Assembly (NCBI GenBank): GCA_964035015.1
Contig: OZ035997.1
Span: forward strand, 66,607,337 to 66,671,336
DNA length: 64,000 bases
Direction of reading: 5' to 3'
Origin: Corallium rubrum
Taxonomy: Eukaryota; Cnidaria; Anthozoa; Scleralcyonacea; Coralliidae
Both the position numbers and the translations under genes were made by a program. Shown piece after piece: positions 39,803 to 51,482 of this stretch. Position 1 is the stretch's first letter; the number at the start of each line of letters is the position of its first letter. The notes below the pieces were generated by a model. That model was not told the origin of the DNA. It searched no databases and worked only from the letters and a program-made list of their open reading frames with translations.

Positions 39803-39921
39803 GTCTACAACAACGGGATATTCCCCGACGGTCACCCATCCAAGTACTAACCCCGCTCCACTGGGCTTAACTTCGGTGATCTGACGGGAACCGGTGCCTT
39901 TCCAGTGACATGGTCGTAGAC
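39803..39921 (-). rRNA. 5S ribosomal RNA gene
   Basis: The minus strand from 39921 reads GTCTACGACCATG, then CACCGGTTCCCGTC.GATC, GAAGTTAAGC (box A region), GGTTAGTACTTGGATGGGTGACC (internal control/box C region, split here by position) and ends GTTGTAGAC. It is 119 nt, the normal 5S length. The terminal helix pairs perfectly over nine positions, with one G-U. A T-rich stretch follows (TTTTCCTTTTC then seven T), suitable for RNA polymerase III termination. A few differences in the last third leave open a recent pseudogene or a 5S-derived SINE, but no SINE body follows. Confidence 0.82.
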
Positions 39922-39924
39922 ACC

Positions 39925-40590
39925 AAGATTAGTGAAAGTTTAGGTTTTATACAATGTACTAGTATGGGTATCCTGGAGAAAAATAAGAGACAATTGGTAA
40001 AAAAGGTCTGGTAAATATTTTTAGCTGAGTAGGTGCTAAATAAACAGTTGGGTCGGGTTCTTTTGACCAACGTCAGATTCGACGGGGCCACGCAGAAGTC
40101 TTTGAGATATCTTTATTTATACTAATCCAGAATATACTGAAAAATTAGGCAACGATCAAAACAATCCCCGATCACACAGTTACTGTAAAGAAATAACAAT
40201 GGGAACAATACATGATTTTCTTTTTAAGTGTATAGGACAATTAAGTGTTCTGTTAACTGAAACCTGATACATCGAACTACATGTTGTTTTAAACAAAGAT
40301 CGTCACTGTAAAACATGTACATATGTAGCCTACTCCACAGCGCAAGTGATCTCTGTAGAAGATTTTTAGCTCAAACTTGGCAGTCTAGCTTGAAAAATGT
40401 GAACAGAAGTAAACTAATTCCGCTATTTAAGTTAATTCGCAGGGAAGGTCGACCTTCAGACCTTATAAAGGTTATTTAATTTGTAAAGCTAGTGCCCCCT
40501 AGAAACAGACATGAAAATTTCCGACCGAGAACTCACAAGACAAAGAAAACTTCCCTGTCCGTTCCTGTGCTGAAGAAAATTCTCCTGAAT
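39925..40590. other. No gene recognised
   Basis: AT-rich sequence upstream of the 5S gene. No ORF, TIR or tandem repeat stands out. Confidence 0.4.
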
Positions 40591-41625
40591 GGAAACCAGC
40601 CTTATTAAGGCGGGGTATACATGAATTTTGACTTCAAAGGCAAAAATTATTTTTTAAAGTTTATTTGAAGCTTTAAACGCTAAAGAAACCCAGACTGTGC
40701 ACTTCAGGTTCAAGTTATTGTTCACTTGTTTATAGGCATTTTAACTACCTAGTGATTTAGTTTCCATGGAAACGCTTTTAGTATTTTTTGTTTACTTCAA
40801 CTTTTTGTCAATGTATCGCCCCCGGAAAAGCAAAACAAAGTTAATGCTTTTTTTAAAACTTTTAAAATGTGGTCGCTAATTAAAGAGAGTCGATAGTAAC
40901 GTAGGAAGCAAGTTGATATTGGAGGGGCACAGCTTCAAAAGGGCTTTTTTTCTTCTTTTCTTTTCTTTTTTTTTTTTTTTTTTGGGGGGGGGGGGCGGGT
41001 TATTGGGTGGTAGAGCTTCAAGAGGACACTTGATGTCAGTCTTTCTTCTTGTCAGTCTTTCTTCTTTCCTTCTTAAGGGGAACCACTTCCGGTCTACAAT
41101 GTACCCTTATTTATCGTCTCAATAATCAAAATCTCTTTTTTTTAAATATACTTATTTGTAGCTTTCAAGCGTTTTGCAGCCAGATTTATCACGATCACCT
41201 GGCTCGTTTATACAGGCGATTTTTCCAGCGTTTTTCTCCTCCTGGCTGATGCGATCGAATTGATTGACTTATACGAATGCATTGGACATTTGTACAAATT
41301 AAGCTGTAGTGGTTCAATAATCAGCCTGGCTAGCCCGCCTATATGAACAGCCCCTTTTAAAAAAAGCATTAAGTTTCTTTTGCTTTTCTGGGGGCAATAC
41401 ATCGACAAAAAGTTGAAACACAAAATACTAAATGCATTGCCATGGAAACAAATTCACTAGGCAGTTAAAATGCCTATAAACAAGTGAACAATAATTTCAA
41501 CCTGAAACACACAGTCTGGGTTTCTTTAGCGTTTAAAGCTTCAAAATAAATTAAAAAAATTTTTTTTTTGCCTTTGAAGTCAAAATTCATGTATACCCCA
41601 CCTAAAGCCTGGTTTTCATATATCG
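40590..41625. mobile_element. Non-autonomous element with about 270-bp inverted repeats
   Basis: The left arm (about 40600-40862) and right arm (about 41357-41610) are inverted copies. They share GGGGTATACATGAATTTTGA, CTTTGAAGTC, AAGTGAACAATAA and TGCTTTTCTGGGGGCAATAC-like blocks. Similarity extends outward to GAAACCAG-type ends. The 0.5-kb interior has poly-pyrimidine, a long G run (40985-40994) and no transposase. No clear target duplication was found. Confidence 0.78.
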
Positions 41626-41815
41626 TAATTCATCGCCGATCATCGGCGAACAGCTTTGCGATGAATTGCGCGGAAATAGGATTATGAAAACCGGCAATCG
41701 GGGACAATCCCCAATTATCGATGGTCATTGGTGATCATCGCAAGAACCAAACTGAAATTTGTTTCCCCCGATGATCGCCGACTGTCGCCGATGAATTATT
41801 GTAAGACAAGCAAAA
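41625..41815. repeat. Palindrome-rich CGATGATCGCCGA block
   Basis: Repeated and inverted copies of ATCATCGGCGA, TGATCATCG and GGCAATCGGGGACAATCCCC are packed in about 190 bp. It directly abuts the long-TIR element and may be a separate MITE. Local GC content is well above the flanks. Confidence 0.6.
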
Positions 41816-42515
41816 CAAATGAAAACCGAAATCCGATGAAATAGGACAAATTAGGACCCAGTCTCTAGAAGAAAACCAAGCACTTCAAACATGCATGAAA
41901 TTCGGTTCTTCCCTTGTCTCATAAAATCCATTGTTCTAGGTGTTTGTGTACCATATGCACGGTCATGGTTGAAAATTCTATTGTGTTACTATTGTTTTAC
42001 CTTTGCAAACTAAGGTAGCAGTGTAAAAGAGATTGGGCACTACGTGTTTGTTTTGGCCTCTGGTTCGAGGTATTCCGTATTCCAGTACTTACTACAAATC
42101 ATGACATAGTTTGAGCCGTGCTTCCAATAGAAAACGTTTGTATTCAGTCGTTTGTCCACATCAAATGAGCTTTAAAAACTTTGTGCACGGTCAAACCCCG
42201 TTCAACCTCCAAGTGGGTTGTTTTTTCAAGATATTTGAAAAAACGGACCCCAACAATGTTTGCAGGAGTTGATTGGACGAAGCATTCCATGTATTCCATG
42301 CCAGGGTCACAGGTACATGCCAAGTGCAATGTTTAACATTACTATTACTAGTACGTGCAGTACGTAGTCGTAGGTCTAAATTTATAATTTAGTAATTGTT
42401 TGCAAGTGCTTTTTATGTTTTATTTTCTTTCTTTCTTGTATACTTTAAATTACATATTGTAATTTGTATTAGGGTATAATCTCTAAATTTTCTACTTATA
42501 GGTCGAATACATTCA

Positions 42516-44151
42516 ATGAACACTGTGCAAAAGTGTCCATGTTCGTCGAGATGTATAATTTGCTCGAAAATCTGTATGTTTTTTTCAGAAAAAGCTGCAA
42601 AAGACATTCAAGTTTTACGAGGTCACCTGAAACCAGTTGAAAACGCTCTCAAACTACGAAATCTCTCAAAGACCAGATGGGTGTACAGGAGTGAATCAAT
42701 TGAAGCTGTATGGAGTTCTTTTGAAGCCATAAGAAATGCCTTGGCGGAAGTGGCAGAGAAAGACCGCGATGGGTTGGCAAGAACCAAAGCAGCCACTCTC
42801 CGTAAGAAAATGGCCAAGTTTGATTTTGTATTCGCGATGATGTTCATGCGGTTGATTATGAAAATGACCAAGATCCGGACTGTTCATATGCAGAAGCCAG
42901 AGCTTAATATCCTTGATGCTCTTGCACTAATTAATCAAACTGTTACTTCGTTGGAAAGAATTCGAAGCACCGAATCTGAATTAAACGATCAAATTGATGC
43001 CAGTGTTGAGTTGTGATCCTGCAGACGAGTTTGCTAAGAAGAGTGGTAGGAAAATTAGCAGACGGTTAGATGACAACCCTCAGACATCGGCGAACATTCG
43101 ACTTCACACCCACTATCGCAAGTGTATGATTGAGGTCCTAGATTCACTCATCACAGAATACAGAGATAACACAAAGGATTGTTTGCAAAAGATCAAACCT
43201 TTAGCTGTTGTTCTTCAACCTCCAATGACCAAACCAAGCTTTGAACAAGTTGAAAACGTCGTGGGACTTTTTCCTCCATCTGTTACAGTTGATTCTTTCT
43301 CCCTAGCTGCAGAACTACAATCGTCAAAATCGGCAAAGTGTCCCAACAATTTTGTCCAGGATTGTCTGAAAATGATGAATTTATGAATTTTCAATAAAAC
43401 ACAGCTTTTTAACTTTGTAACATTGCAAAAGATATACAGTTTAATAAAAGAGCCCCCATCTCTGCTCCCCCTTACCCCCTCAATGGGGAAGGGATCACTG
43501 GAGCAGAGTCTCTGCAGAGTTCCCACCCGCACCGGTACCACCCGCACGGGAGCTCTTATTTAATTTGCATATTCACCGAACCATCTATACACCACAAACA
43601 ATCTGTTGTTCATCCATGTGGGAGCGTATTTGTGTCGTTTGGGAACAAACTGCGCAGAATCGTCGCGTTCAAATTGTTTTTTTCTTCGATTTTGTCTAAT
43701 TCGCAATTTTCAGACAATCCTGGACAAAAGTGCTTGGGACACTATGCGACAATCGTCAAAATCGGCAAAGTGTCCCAACAATTTTGTCCAGGATTGTAGA
43801 GGTGTTTGTGGACATAGTGAATGAAACTGAGGAGACATGTAAGACAGTTCATGATGCAGAAAAGATTGCTTTTGAGAATAAAGAAATCTTTCCAAACGTT
43901 TACAGATGCTACAAACTTCTGTTTACGGTGCCAGTAAGCGTTGCAGACATCGAAAGGTCGTTCAGCAAGATGAAGATTGTGAAGAATTTCTTGCGGTCAT
44001 CGATGACAGGCAAGCAACTTGAGGATTTAATCGTCCTCTCAACTGAAAAGGATTTAACAGATACCATTGATCTGAATGCAGTTCTGAAATGTTGGGCTAC
44101 CAGAAAAATCGAAAACTCAAAATTCGGTTTGAGCAATGAACTTTATAAATA
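42516..44151 (+). pseudogene. hAT transposase remnant (DUF4371/dimerisation type)
   Basis: LRNLSKTRWVYRSESIEAVWSSFEAIRNAL (about 42650) is the TRW block of the ZMYM/hAT group. FDFVFAMMFMRLIMKM and LNILDALALINQTVTSLERIR follow. After a frame change near 43010 come HTHYRKCMIEVLDSLI and a region up to 43310. After an inserted MITE the C-terminal dimerisation domain appears: FPNVYRCYKLLFTVPVSVADIERSFSKMKI and LEDLIVLS (43900-44040), with a stop at about 44150. The N-terminal part is missing. It is a dead copy. Confidence 0.8.
43338..43797. mobile_element. MITE plus repeated end inside the hAT remnant
   Basis: AGTGTCCCAACAATTTTGTC (about 43338) is matched by its inverse ending GGGACACT at about 43743. 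A second direct copy of the left end (48 bp identical, 43318-43365 and 43750-43797) follows at once. It splits the hAT coding sequence between its central and C-terminal parts. Confidence 0.7.
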
Positions 44152-44756
44152 ATTGTAATATGTACACTGTTCTCACTCAGCAGACTCAGTAAAAATAAGA
44201 ACTAATCATTAATTACTTAATCATTTAATATTGTTGTTATCAGCAGTGTAATGTTATATATATATATATAAACATATAACATATATAATAAAAACGTTAA
44301 AGTGCCTATCTCATGGTTGGGGACTTTGAATATTTGCAATCTTTAGATTGTTCTGAGAAAAATTGTAATATATCTTGTCAGACGAAAATTTCATCTTCAT
44401 GGGCTTTTTCGCTGTTGAAGGTTCCGGAAGTGATGTCAAAGCAGGGATTAGAAATAGGGTTTAATATACACATATTCCTGCTTTGACGTCAAAATTACAT
44501 TACTTTAATACACTATTACTGCGCGTCTGTTGAATTACATGTTTGTCTTGTGGGTGTGGCATTAGTTGCAGACCACGCCCTTTTGTCGGGCAAAATCACT
44601 CCACACACCCCAAAGCGTAGACCCAAGTCACGCCCCTGTCCGCATATCAAGGCTGGCAGTTCTGGCACTATTTTTTATTCATGTACTGTACATGCATGCA
44701 TAGTCTCTTAATCCGTGGCAGTGTGGCAAAGCAGGCCATTGATAAATTAGTACTCA

Positions 44757-46582
44757 CAGGGGCGGACCTAGGATTTTTGTCACCTTAGTCCAAAATATTT
44801 TGGTTCTAGGTGGGGGTGGGGGGGTGCAGGGGTGGTGGTCATGCTCCCTGGCCCTAGAAAATTTTAGCAGATTTAATTATTTTAACCAACAAATAAACAA
44901 CAGATACGATACATCTACTTCAAATATTTAATAAGATTCATGAATTGAAATATTTTTATATGAAACTGATAACCATACTGCAGGTTAGACCATTTCACTC
45001 CATGCAGTTGCTCGAAACAGAGCTGTATAGGCAATTCCCAGATGCCTCAGACCTAAAACATTTAAATACGACATGTAGGTCAAATTCAAAAACGTTGTAG
45101 GCATGACTCAGTCTATATTAAGGGCTTATTTACAAGGAGGTATTATCCTAGCCACTGGGTTACTCTAGCACAATGGTCACCCCAGCTCTCATACATTTCC
45201 TGTGGGTTTTTTGTTTGTTGTATTTACAAAGACATGCACTAGGGTAACCCGGGTGCTACCCTAGCTGGGTTATGTTTTGTCCTTGTAAATGCATTTGGTA
45301 GGGATAACTCACCTACCCAGGACAAATTTTACCTGGTCAACTCTATTAGATGTGGTTACCAAACAGGGTAGGGGTAACTCTACCTTGGAAACAGGCCCTA
45401 ACTCTCACATAAAATAACATAATTATGATTGAAATATGGTAAGGTTAGATATACTGCCGAAACAGAAAATATACTATCTATTTTATGAATTTATGAAGTA
45501 GTCTACATTATCCAATCTTGACAAAATCCTTTAGCTTGTATTTCAATTCTTGCTACAATGCTAGTCTCAAAATCATATTAATATTCAATTAAGTTTTCAA
45601 ACCATTTATATCAACAAATACAAGAAGGGAAAACCCTGAATGAATTTGAGCTACTTGTGCTATACAAACACGTAGATATATAAATAAGATTCTAAACAAT
45701 AATAAAGGTCGCCATTCATTTGAAGACATGCCATGTGGTCTCAATCGTGGCGAAGGTTGTTATTGTCGTATTATTAAAATTCCATGTAGAATTTATACGT
45801 CTTTATACGTTGAACGAACTTAAAGAAACTAGAAAATAATTAAGGCAGAAAAATCTGCTTACCTGAGAGCAGCACGAGGTTTCTTCTTGTCATTGTTGGC
45901 GTATATTACCACGTATATCTCAGTGTCAAAATTCCTTTGAAGCGTCTTGCCAATCTTGGTATTAAAAATGCTCCTTTGCGCAAAGCATCCTTCGCTTGTT
46001 GACCCTCGAGTCGACGGTATTAAACTTGCCGTTTTATAAATCTCTCGCAACACATCTCGTCGTTGTCCTTCAAAGCGAACACATCAAGATCTATCACGTT
46101 TGTATTAGGCAAACCATGTTCCAAACGAAAGGACCCAAGTTAGTCAGAATCGATCACTGATCAGTCCACAAATCCATCGAGAACTACAAAGTAAAACGCC
46201 GCTAAACCAATCCGTGCTCTTGATAAAGAGCTATTGAAAAATTAAGCCAATCAGAAAAGGTGATACAAGGGGTCTAAATCCGTCGAGAAAGACAAAGAAA
46301 TCCGGTGAACACTCGGCAAACCAATCACAGGTCGCTATAAAGGCTAATTTATAAATTCAACCAATCACAGCGGTTGATACAATAGGCTCAAATCCGTCGA
46401 GAAAGAACAAAGTCAACCGCGCGGCGCGGGTTGAAATGCCGGTCGGCAGTCTCACCTAATCGATTATCTCGGCGATCTCGAGAGTCGAGACTGAGCAGAA
46501 CGATATACGATAATTATTTTTTCTTGCCGATTTTTTTACCTTAGTTGTATGACCTATTTGACTAACGCTAGATCCGCCCCTG
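44757..46582. mobile_element. Non-autonomous hAT-like element with 5-bp duplication
   Basis: The ends CAGGGGCGGACCTAG and, inverted, CAGGGGCGGATCTAG form 15-bp TIRs. Both sides carry ACTCA (44752-44756 and 46583-46587). A 5-bp duplication fits the hAT5-type subgroup rather than classic 8-bp hAT. The 1.8-kb interior has no transposase and holds a Harbinger-like MITE. Confidence 0.8.
45122..45398. mobile_element. Harbinger-like MITE nested in the hAT-like element
   Basis: The termini GGGCTTATTTACAAGG and, inverted, GGGCCTGTTTCCAAGG are flanked by TAA on both sides (45119-45121 and 45399-45401). A 3-bp TWA duplication is typical of PIF/Harbinger. Inner sequence contains inverted GGTAACC/GGGTTA blocks. 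Confidence 0.75.
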
Positions 46583-47640
46583 ACTCAGCTAGAGTTGTAG
46601 TTTAATATGACTTTAAAGATTGTCCTAAAAAATCGTCACTTTTAAACATACAGATTTAATAAGTAAAGAAAGGGAATCTAGATCCAGTTTCATTCTCATG
46701 TTTAGTGCTCTTCCGTTCAGGGATGAATATACTTGTGGCAAATCAGGCTCTGATTTAATTCTGGTGGTTTGTCTGCATGTCGGGCAAGGACAAGGTTGAG
46801 AAAGATATAGCAAAGTTCTATAACATTTCCGACTTTATTACAAAGTTAGACTGAACCCAGTCCCTCCTTTCCCGCGCGCACCTTCTCAGAAAGGACTGGG
46901 TACAGTTATTACAAAGTCATGTCTAGACTGTCGCAAAATCCGGATGACTTTGTAATCAAGTCAAAATATTACAGACTACAGTCACTCCAACGTCTTTACT
47001 TAATCTCAGTTCTTTATTACGTCTTCTGGCCCTGTACATACACCCTTCTTCTTTCCTGAGATATTGGTTGTTGACTGTCTACCCTGCATGTCGAGGGTCA
47101 ATAGATTAAGTAATTAACCCTTTCGCGCATGAATCGTTTAATTTGAAACGCAGCCTAATAGTATTTAACTCTGGCTAACGCTAGACCATTATACTCGTCA
47201 AGGGGAGAGTTGTCGGGCGCCAAGGGGTTAAGGTCTGCGTTCTTTTTTCCCATTCGATTTCAGTTTTTTTTCAGATTTCATAGTTTTCTGAGTACTGATT
47301 CTTAAATTCTAACATTAGTACTGACTGTGGCAAAGTCGGCCATAAATATAGTCTGAGGTGTACAACGTCTTTTTATACTCATCCCAAGTGTGGAGCCAGG
47401 ATTTCACAAAACTCGTAAACGTTGGATGCCCGAAGCAAGTATTTTGTTAGTAAAACTAATCTCGGCAGTTTATCCAAATGAACAGTTTGGATGGTGGGCC
47501 GCCTAGAAAAAATGTTGAACAGACACAATTTTGCGCAACCACACAAATGTGAAGTCTGGGTACGAGAATAAATCATAATCAGTTCGTCCCGAATACCGAT
47601 AGGATATTTATAAGTCATTGACGATGTCCAGTGGAGTTTT
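46583..47640. other. No gene recognised
   Basis: This interval holds no recognisable coding domain. AAAGGACTGGGT near 46891 and ACTGAACCCAGTCC near 46850 form a short inverted repeat. The GACTGTGGCAAAGTCG..CCATAAATATAGTCTGA block near 47325 recurs at 49325, linking it to the tandem duplication downstream. Confidence 0.4.
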
Positions 47641-47799
47641 GTCGGGTGAGTGGGTGCACTCAGCATGTATTATTCTTTAAGCGACTGGATCGACACTTGA
47701 AAAGAGTGCATGCTGGAATTACCATGGAGCAGCTCAAGAGTTTCCCAATACCAAACCCCGAGGAACGAAATATCCAATAGAAATCCTCAAGAGATCGGC

Positions 47800-48045
47800 A
47801 TATTAGAAGACCTTGCCTTGTTCCTGGTTGTCGATATTTCAATGTTGTCGTGTCAAGACTTTCAGACCATTTACGCAGACGACATGCAATAACAACCCAA
47901 GAACACGAATCGCTTTATAACTCACGTGAAGCGTCCAGTGACAGCTGTAACACTATTCAAGAAAACAACATAAATTCAACTACATTACGAGACTTGGTCA
48001 GCACCTTACCAGGTGCATGTTGTTATTGGGAATATGAAGACTAGG
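47800..48045 (+). pseudogene. C2H2-type zinc finger fragment
   Basis: One plus-strand frame reads CLVPGCRYFNVVVSRLSDHLRRRH, a single finger with Cys-X4-Cys and His-X4-His-type spacing. The frame then continues through a Ser/Asn-rich stretch to a stop at 48042. Such single fingers occur in several cnidarian transposon-linked proteins. The 5' part is not visible, so it may be an exon or a relic. Confidence 0.35.
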
Positions 48046-48054
48046 TCACCCAGT

Positions 48055-49990
48055 TTCCTATAAAACCAAAACGGCTTTTGTAAAAGCCACCAAAATTCAA
48101 AAAGAATAATAACGAACTACAGAATAAAGACTCACGAAAAAATCCCGCTTGGCGGCAGTAACTAGCTAGCATAGTTCAGGTTAATTTAATAAACTGCTTG
48201 GCGGTAAAGCAGGTTTCTGACTTAAGGCGTTAAGTGGCCCATAAAATCGTATGATTTGGCGTCTGACGTTAGCCAGCGTAAAATAGTAAAAGTCGACTGT
48301 AGCATTGAAAGAGTTAAGAAACTGAAAGCGTAAATATTGTCCGGCTGGTTTGAACAGATTACAGAAAAAAACCCAATAATTTTCTATAAAAATAAAATAA
48401 AAGCAGACTACAGTCATCTATTTTTGGCAATTCAGTCAGAGACGCTGATAGGTTCAGTGAACCATTACCATCCACGCAGCCTTTCAGAATGGCGAAATGG
48501 TTGCCAGGTATGACTGGAAACTGTCGAAAAGCATCACTTATTAGTACGGTGCTTGATCTAAAAAAAACAAACAAAAAAAGACACCTTACTGACTATTTGA
48601 CTACGGACCATTCTATTTTTGAGGGGCAGGTTGAGTAAATACCAAAAGAAATTCGAGCACAGGCTTGGCAGAGAAAAAAAAAATCGTGCGCAGCCAAACG
48701 GTAAATTGTAAACATAAAAAAATAAAACTCTTGCACAGAAAAACCACCCAAACCCCAACTCAAAATAAAATGGTCCATCCCTTAGTACTTGCACGGATAG
48801 CTAGTTTGATAACCGCACTGACTGTGGCAAATTACAGATTACAGAAAAAAAATCAATCGTTTTCTATAAAAATAAAATAAAAACAGACTAGATCTACTAG
48901 AGTCTTCTATTTTCGGCAGTTCAGTCAAACACGCTGATAGGTTCAATGGACCATCTCCATCCACGCAACCTTTCAGTTTGGCGAAATGGTTGTCAGGTAT
49001 ATAAGCGGAAACTGTCGAAAAGCATTACTCATTAGCTCGGAGCTTGATCTCAAAAAAACACCTCACTGACTATTTGACTACGGACCATTCTATTTTCGAG
49101 GGGGAGGTTTGGCAAATCCAAAAAAGAAATTCGCTTGGCAGAGAAAAAAAATCGTGCACAACCAAACGGTAAATTGTAAACATGTCATAAATTGTAAAAA
49201 TAATTCTTGTAGGTTTTTGGCGCAAAATAAAATTCTTGCCCAGAAAAACCTCCCAAACCCAACTCAAAATAAAATGGCCCGTCCCTTAGTACTTGCACCG
49301 ATAGCTAGTCTGATAACCGCAATGACTGTGGCAAAGTCGACCATAAATATAGTCTGACTTGTACAAGTCGACGGTAGCACTGAAAAAGTTGAGAAACTGA
49401 AAGCACAAATATTGTCTGGCTGGTTTGAACAGATTACAGAGAAAAATCAATCGTTTTCTATAAAACAGACCATAGTCATGTCATCTATTGGGGATATGAA
49501 GACTATAGGTCGTACATCATATAAAACCAGAACAGCTTTTGTAAAAGCCACCAAAATTCAAAAAGAATAATAACGAACTACAAAATAAAGACCCCTGAGA
49601 AAATCCCGCTTGGCGGCAAGTATTAAACTCGCTATCATAATTCAGGTTAATTAGAAAATCCCGCTTGGCGGTAAAGCAGGTTTCTGACTAAGACATTAAG
49701 TGACTCGCATAATTGAAATGGGCTAAGATGGGCTATAACTTTTTCACTGCTAAATTTCTCTCTCTCTGACTAGTAAAATCGTCTGACGTTAGCCAGAGCA
49801 AAATAATAAAAGTCGACTGTAGAACTTGGAGCGATTTTTAGCTGTACAAGTCGACGGTAGCACAAATATTGTCCGGCAGCCGGTTTGAACAGATTACAGA
49901 AAAAAAATCAATCGTTTTCTATAAAAATAAAATAAAAACAGACTAGACTAGAGTCATCTATTTTCAGCAATTCAGTCGAAGATGCTGATA
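48055..49990. repeat. Two to three diverged tandem copies of a 1.4-kb segment
   Basis: The block AAAACCAAAACGGCTTTTGT..CCCGCTTGGCGG occurs at 48065-48140 and again at 49520-49610, about 1.45 kb apart. Within this, ATTACAGAAAAAA with a following CGCTGATAGGTTCA..GGACCAT block occurs three times (48358, 48839, 49894). They are nested, unequal duplications. No coding potential is convincing; the frames broken across copies are artefacts. Confidence 0.8.
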
Positions 49991-50019
49991 GGTTCAATGG
50001 ACCATCACCCCAGCTAGCA

Positions 50020-50185
50020 CATCAACGTTTTGACAACGTTGTAAAAACGTTGCACTTACGTTGCGGCGACGTTGGATTACAACGTTGTAACGACGTAAAA
50101 GTGTGGACTCCAGGGGACGTCGTGCAAACGTTGTGATTAACGTTAGTTTTTGACGTTCACGCAACCATATTACAACGTTCGGAAT
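50020..50185. repeat. AACGTT-rich block
   Basis: Within about 160 bp, the core AACGTT or CAACGT recurs more than ten times, often as self-complementary ACAACGTTGT. It follows CCAGCTAGCAC directly. It may be a MITE end. Confidence 0.7.
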
Positions 50186-50448
50186 ATATTCAATATATTT
50201 TACAAAATCCAGGTTTTAGTGGAATGCAGGACGCTTGTCGAATGACAATAAACATTTCTCTTTTGTTTGCTGCATGTCTTTCTATTTTATACTAACATAT
50301 GGAGTATTTAAGCTACGCATTATTTATATATTTATATATATATATATATATATAAATATAATAAAAGTAGTGTGCTGCGTAGGCAGTGTTGAAACAACAA
50401 TCGAAATATGGTATAGTAGGTTAATTTTAACCTACTATACCATATATC

Positions 50449-50482
<34 letters not shown>

Positions 50483-50490
50483 GATAGAAA

Positions 50491-51335
<845 letters not shown>

Positions 51336-51482
51336 CTGAATTAATAACTAAAATTAATAAGTCTGAATTATATTAAAAATATTTGTAAAGTTAGAGGAAC
51401 ATGAATAGTACACATAAAAGCTAAATTTACAGGAAAATCTATACACATAGTTCAACAAGTTCTTTTTTTCTATTAATCGTTA

